Positions 21,603 to 23,457 of a DNA stretch of 23,457 nucleotides are shown one piece after another. How positions within the stretch are numbered: the first letter of the stretch is position 1; every line of letters starts with the position of its first letter. Location of the stretch: NCBI GenBank assembly GCA_003229755.1, contig QIFJ01000078.1, forward strand, positions 1 through 23,457, in the 5' to 3' direction. A model generated the notes under the pieces. It was not told the DNA's origin. It ran no database searches and worked only from the letters and a program-made list of their open reading frames with translations. The position numbers were made by a program, and so were the translations under genes. The DNA comes from Pseudomonadota bacterium. Its GTDB lineage: Bacteria > BMS3Abin14.

Positions 21603-23036
21603 ATGGCGAGAAGCGTAAGCGATATAACGGAAGTTCACGATCTGGGGAAGCTGGCAGATAGCCTTCTTTCAAACGTCATGAGGAAGGTAGATGGCGTAAC
21701 GGGGACCTTCTGGGTCCTGGACAACCATCAGCACTTCAGGGCTGTGGCCACTAGGGGTAAAACCAGTTCAGCGGCCCCGATTGACCCGGGAGAAGTCTTT
21801 CACAGGCATGAAGAGATATCCAGAGGTACACCTTTTTTCGAACAGAGAGATGGAAAGGTCATTTCAGACAGCTTCTTCCTTCCTGTCCTGTACCATGACA
21901 TGATCCTGGGGATTATCCACATGGAGTTGAAGACACCAGCAGGCAGGCAACTGGCTGATAAGGATATGCAGGGTATAAAATTACTAGCCGAGGATTTTTC
22001 CCCTTTCCTCCACAATGCTCTCACACTGGACAGGATTCGCCAAAATCCCCTTAGAGATCTTGATACAGATACGTATAGCGAAGCGTTCATTCTTGATTTT
22101 CTTCATCGGCAGGTAACCATGGCCAGAAGATACGGCCGAAGACTCGGCCTGGTTAACATGGAGTTTGCCGGAGCTGAGACGTTTCAGAAAGAACAGAGTT
22201 ATGGCTTGACCCAGGGACTCCTTCGCGACATAGCTGAAACTCTCAAAGGACTGTTAAGAGATTACGATATTATTTCCCACGTGGGTGGTTTTCGTTTCCT
22301 GATAGGGCTTCCGGACACAGACAATCTGGGGTGTCGGATCACCATTGAAAGGATTCGGAACGGTTTTGACAAGCTGGAATACCTGAGAGAAAGATTTGAG
22401 CGTTATGGCCTGACCCCTCATTATGGCGTTGCCTGTTTCCCTGAAGACGGTGAAGAAGTGGACGCCCTTCTCATGAAGAGCCTTGAGAAAGCAAAACTAA
22501 GCCGCGAGGACCCATTCAACAGGGTTTACTGGGCAACAAAGAAATTCTGGGAAATGGTGGAGATGGCCACAGGAGACGGCTGGAAGAAAGATCTATCCGG
22601 ATTAACCGATACTCGCTACTTTAATTTTCAATCCAGCTTCTCATACCTTCTTCAGGAGGCTATCGCCAGCAATATAATACTCAAGCCTGAGAGGAGGGGG
22701 CTTTTGTATATCGGCACGAATAATATTTATATTACAGAAGCGCTTCTGCAGAAGAATACTGAAATTGCAGACGTGGCCACAAGGATCTGCGTACTCGGTG
22801 ATCTAACGGGGCTTCAATCACTTAAGGAATTCAATATCAGTACGGTTTCAATACCAAAGGAGTTGTGTGAAGCTTTTCAATTCATTCTGCTTCTAACAGA
22901 CAGGAACGCTTACGGTCTTCTCGGCGTTCATTACAAGGGAGACGAGTGGAAGGGTATTCATTCGTCCCATGATAAGCTTGTAGAGAGACTCGTTTTCAAA
23001 CTGAGAGAGGAATATTCGCTGCAGGATCAAATCTAA
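21603..23036 (+). CDS. GAF-domain protein with degenerate GGDEF domain and unassigned C-terminus
   Basis: A 477-residue soluble protein. Residues 1-145 look like a GAF sensor domain (FWVLDNHQHFRAVATRG, then LPVLYHDMILGIIHMEL). Residues 150-305 follow the GGDEF fold: a start block RDLDTDTYSEAFILDFLHRQVTMARRYGRRLGLV, then HVGGFRFLIGLP where active enzymes have RYGGDEFAIIL, and GVACFPEDGEEVDALL. The signature reads GGFRF at 228-232, lacking the metal-binding acidic pair, so diguanylate cyclase activity is unlikely; a c-di-GMP binding or purely structural role is possible. Residues 320-477 (FSYLLQEAIASN..., IGTNNIYITEALL, ITEALL...VLGDLTGL) are not recognised. It may be a regulator, partner unknown. 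No membrane segment is seen. Confidence 0.75.
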   Translation: MARSVSDITEVHDLGKLADSLLSNVMRKVDGVTGTFWVLDNHQHFRAVATRGKTSSAAPIDPGEVFHRHEEISRGTPFFEQRDGKVISDSFFLPVLYHDMILGIIHMELKTPAGRQLADKDMQGIKLLAEDFSPFLHNALTLDRIRQNPLRDLDTDTYSEAFILDFLHRQVTMARRYGRRLGLVNMEFAGAETFQKEQSYGLTQGLLRDIAETLKGLLRDYDIISHVGGFRFLIGLPDTDNLGCRITIERIRNGFDKLEYLRERFERYGLTPHYGVACFPEDGEEVDALLMKSLEKAKLSREDPFNRVYWATKKFWEMVEMATGDGWKKDLSGLTDTRYFNFQSSFSYLLQEAIASNIILKPERRGLLYIGTNNIYITEALLQKNTEIADVATRICVLGDLTGLQSLKEFNISTVSIPKELCEAFQFILLLTDRNAYGLLGVHYKGDEWKGIHSSHDKLVERLVFKLREEYSLQDQI

Positions 23037-23044
23037 TTCAGCAA

Positions 23045-23075
23045 GTTAAAAGTTAAAAGTTAAAGGTTGAAAGTC
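23045..23075 (+). repeat. Heptamer-period repeat (GTTAAAA type)
   Basis: Units GTTAAAA, GTTAAAA, GTTAAAG, GTTGAAA, GTC shortly after the GAF/GGDEF-like gene. Continues as weaker 7-bp steps. Confidence 0.75.
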
Positions 23076-23140
23076 ATGGACATTAGAGATTGGAAAATGG
23101 AGATTGGGTTTAGATCATAAGAGCATTAGAAATTAGGGTT

Positions 23141-23389
23141 CATCTCCAATTTAGTTGGTGAAATTTCGGTAAAGTGCCATCATAAGGCCGGGCTTTTGGG
23201 TGTAATCACTCGCCTGCGCGTGGGGCTAGCTCCGCTTCGTGATTCACCAAAATCCCGGCCTGAATATATTTATTCATCCAGGGTTCCGTTAAAAGACCCT
23301 GAAGCGAAGCTCAAAGGGGGTTGCGAAGGCGAAGGGGCTTTTGACGGAACCTGGATATTATGTATAAATCACCAACTAATTGGGAGATG
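23141..23389. repeat. Composite palindromic element, copy E (complete, with inverted ends)
   Basis: The most complete copy, 249 bp and reversed relative to copy A. It is bounded by imperfect 21-bp inverted ends: CATCTCCAATTTAGTTGGTGA at 23141-23161 and its near complement at 23369-23389. Inside are hairpin 2 (23186-23260) with a 29-nt loop (23210-23238), the linker dyad TGAATA...TATTCA (23261-23277), and hairpin 1 (23282-23351) with a 32-nt loop (23301-23332). The architecture is that of a non-autonomous mobile element, but no target duplication is obvious. Confidence 0.85.
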
Positions 23390-23433
23390 AATCGAAATTA
23401 GAGCATTAGACATTATTCATGATTTACTAATCA

Positions 23434-23457
23434 CCAATAACCAATCACCAATCACTA
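23434..23457 (+). repeat. Heptamer-period repeat (CCAATCA type), cut by window end
   Basis: Units CCAATAA, CCAATCA, CCAATCA, CTA at the right edge of the window; may continue outside. Confidence 0.65.

Larger units (their letters stand above)
23037..23457. other. Repeat-filled terminal stretch
   Basis: A 421-bp stretch to the window end without a supportable gene. It contains heptamer repeats (23045-23075, and weaker ATTAGAG/ATTGGAA steps to 23140), the composite palindromic copy E (23141-23389), and a final CCAATCA heptamer run (23434-23457). A 64-codon open frame at 23196-23390 is repeat sequence and is not called. Confidence 0.7.

Noticed and set aside
23196..23390. A 64-residue protein in the terminal region
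   Set aside because: It is entirely within repeat copy E; its reading frame is a by-product of the palindromes, as is the minus-strand frame at 2756-3001 through copy A.
1..23457. CRISPR array formed by the spaced palindromic copies
   Set aside because: Copies are kilobases apart with genes between them, not separated by uniform short spacers, and no cas gene is present.
1..23457. tRNA or rRNA genes
   Set aside because: No T-loop GTTCGAATC-type signature with a matching acceptor stem was found on either strand by reading.

Overview
All recognisable genes in this 23.5 kb window lie on the + strand. They look like a chromosomal segment of an anaerobic or microaerobic Gram-negative bacterium, most likely deltaproteobacterial (Desulfobacterota-like). 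This rests on the gene content: a membrane-bound [NiFe] uptake hydrogenase with cytochrome b and a full hyp set, scpA/scpB, a bS22/COX24-like micro-protein, and miaB next to a DUF151 nuclease. No marker gene fixes the taxon.

Layout. 33-4167: housekeeping genes (M50 site-2 protease, trpS, scpA, scpB, rluB-type pseudouridine synthase). 4434-8253: structural hydrogenase operon (Tat-exported small subunit, large subunit, cytochrome b, maturation endopeptidase). 8281-14695: hypA, hypB, hypF, hypC, hypD, hypE for nickel insertion and Fe(CN)2CO assembly. 14791-18370: thiamine genes thiM, thiE, thiL, thiD. 18684-21045: 29-residue bS22-like protein, a TIGR00725/LOG-like protein with a doubtful N-terminus, miaB and a bifunctional nuclease. 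21180-23036: a VanZ-like membrane protein and a GAF protein with a degenerate GGDEF domain. The hydrogenase and hyp genes form one functional unit: periplasm-facing H2 oxidation passing electrons through cytochrome b to the membrane pool, plus its maturation machinery. The thi genes cover thiazole salvage, pyrimidine phosphorylation, coupling and the final phosphorylation, but no de novo thiC or thiG is present here.

The most unusual content lies between the genes. (1) Five copies of a palindromic element family sit in gaps near 2669, 9672, 15735, 18431 and 23141. The stems vary, but the apical loop is almost invariant: five loops of exactly 32 nt with at most one change, and a second loop type of exactly 29 nt in two copies. 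The same 32-nt loop sits on two unrelated stems, and one copy has its core flipped relative to a conserved flank. Two copies are composites of about 200-250 bp, and one of these is bounded by 21-bp inverted ends. (2) Nearly every gap carries degenerate tandem repeats with a strict 7-bp period but different unit sequences, several ending at or within a few bases of a start codon. (3) Two motifs resemble widely scattered bacterial intergenic repeats. These repeats cut the hyp and thi clusters into blocks.
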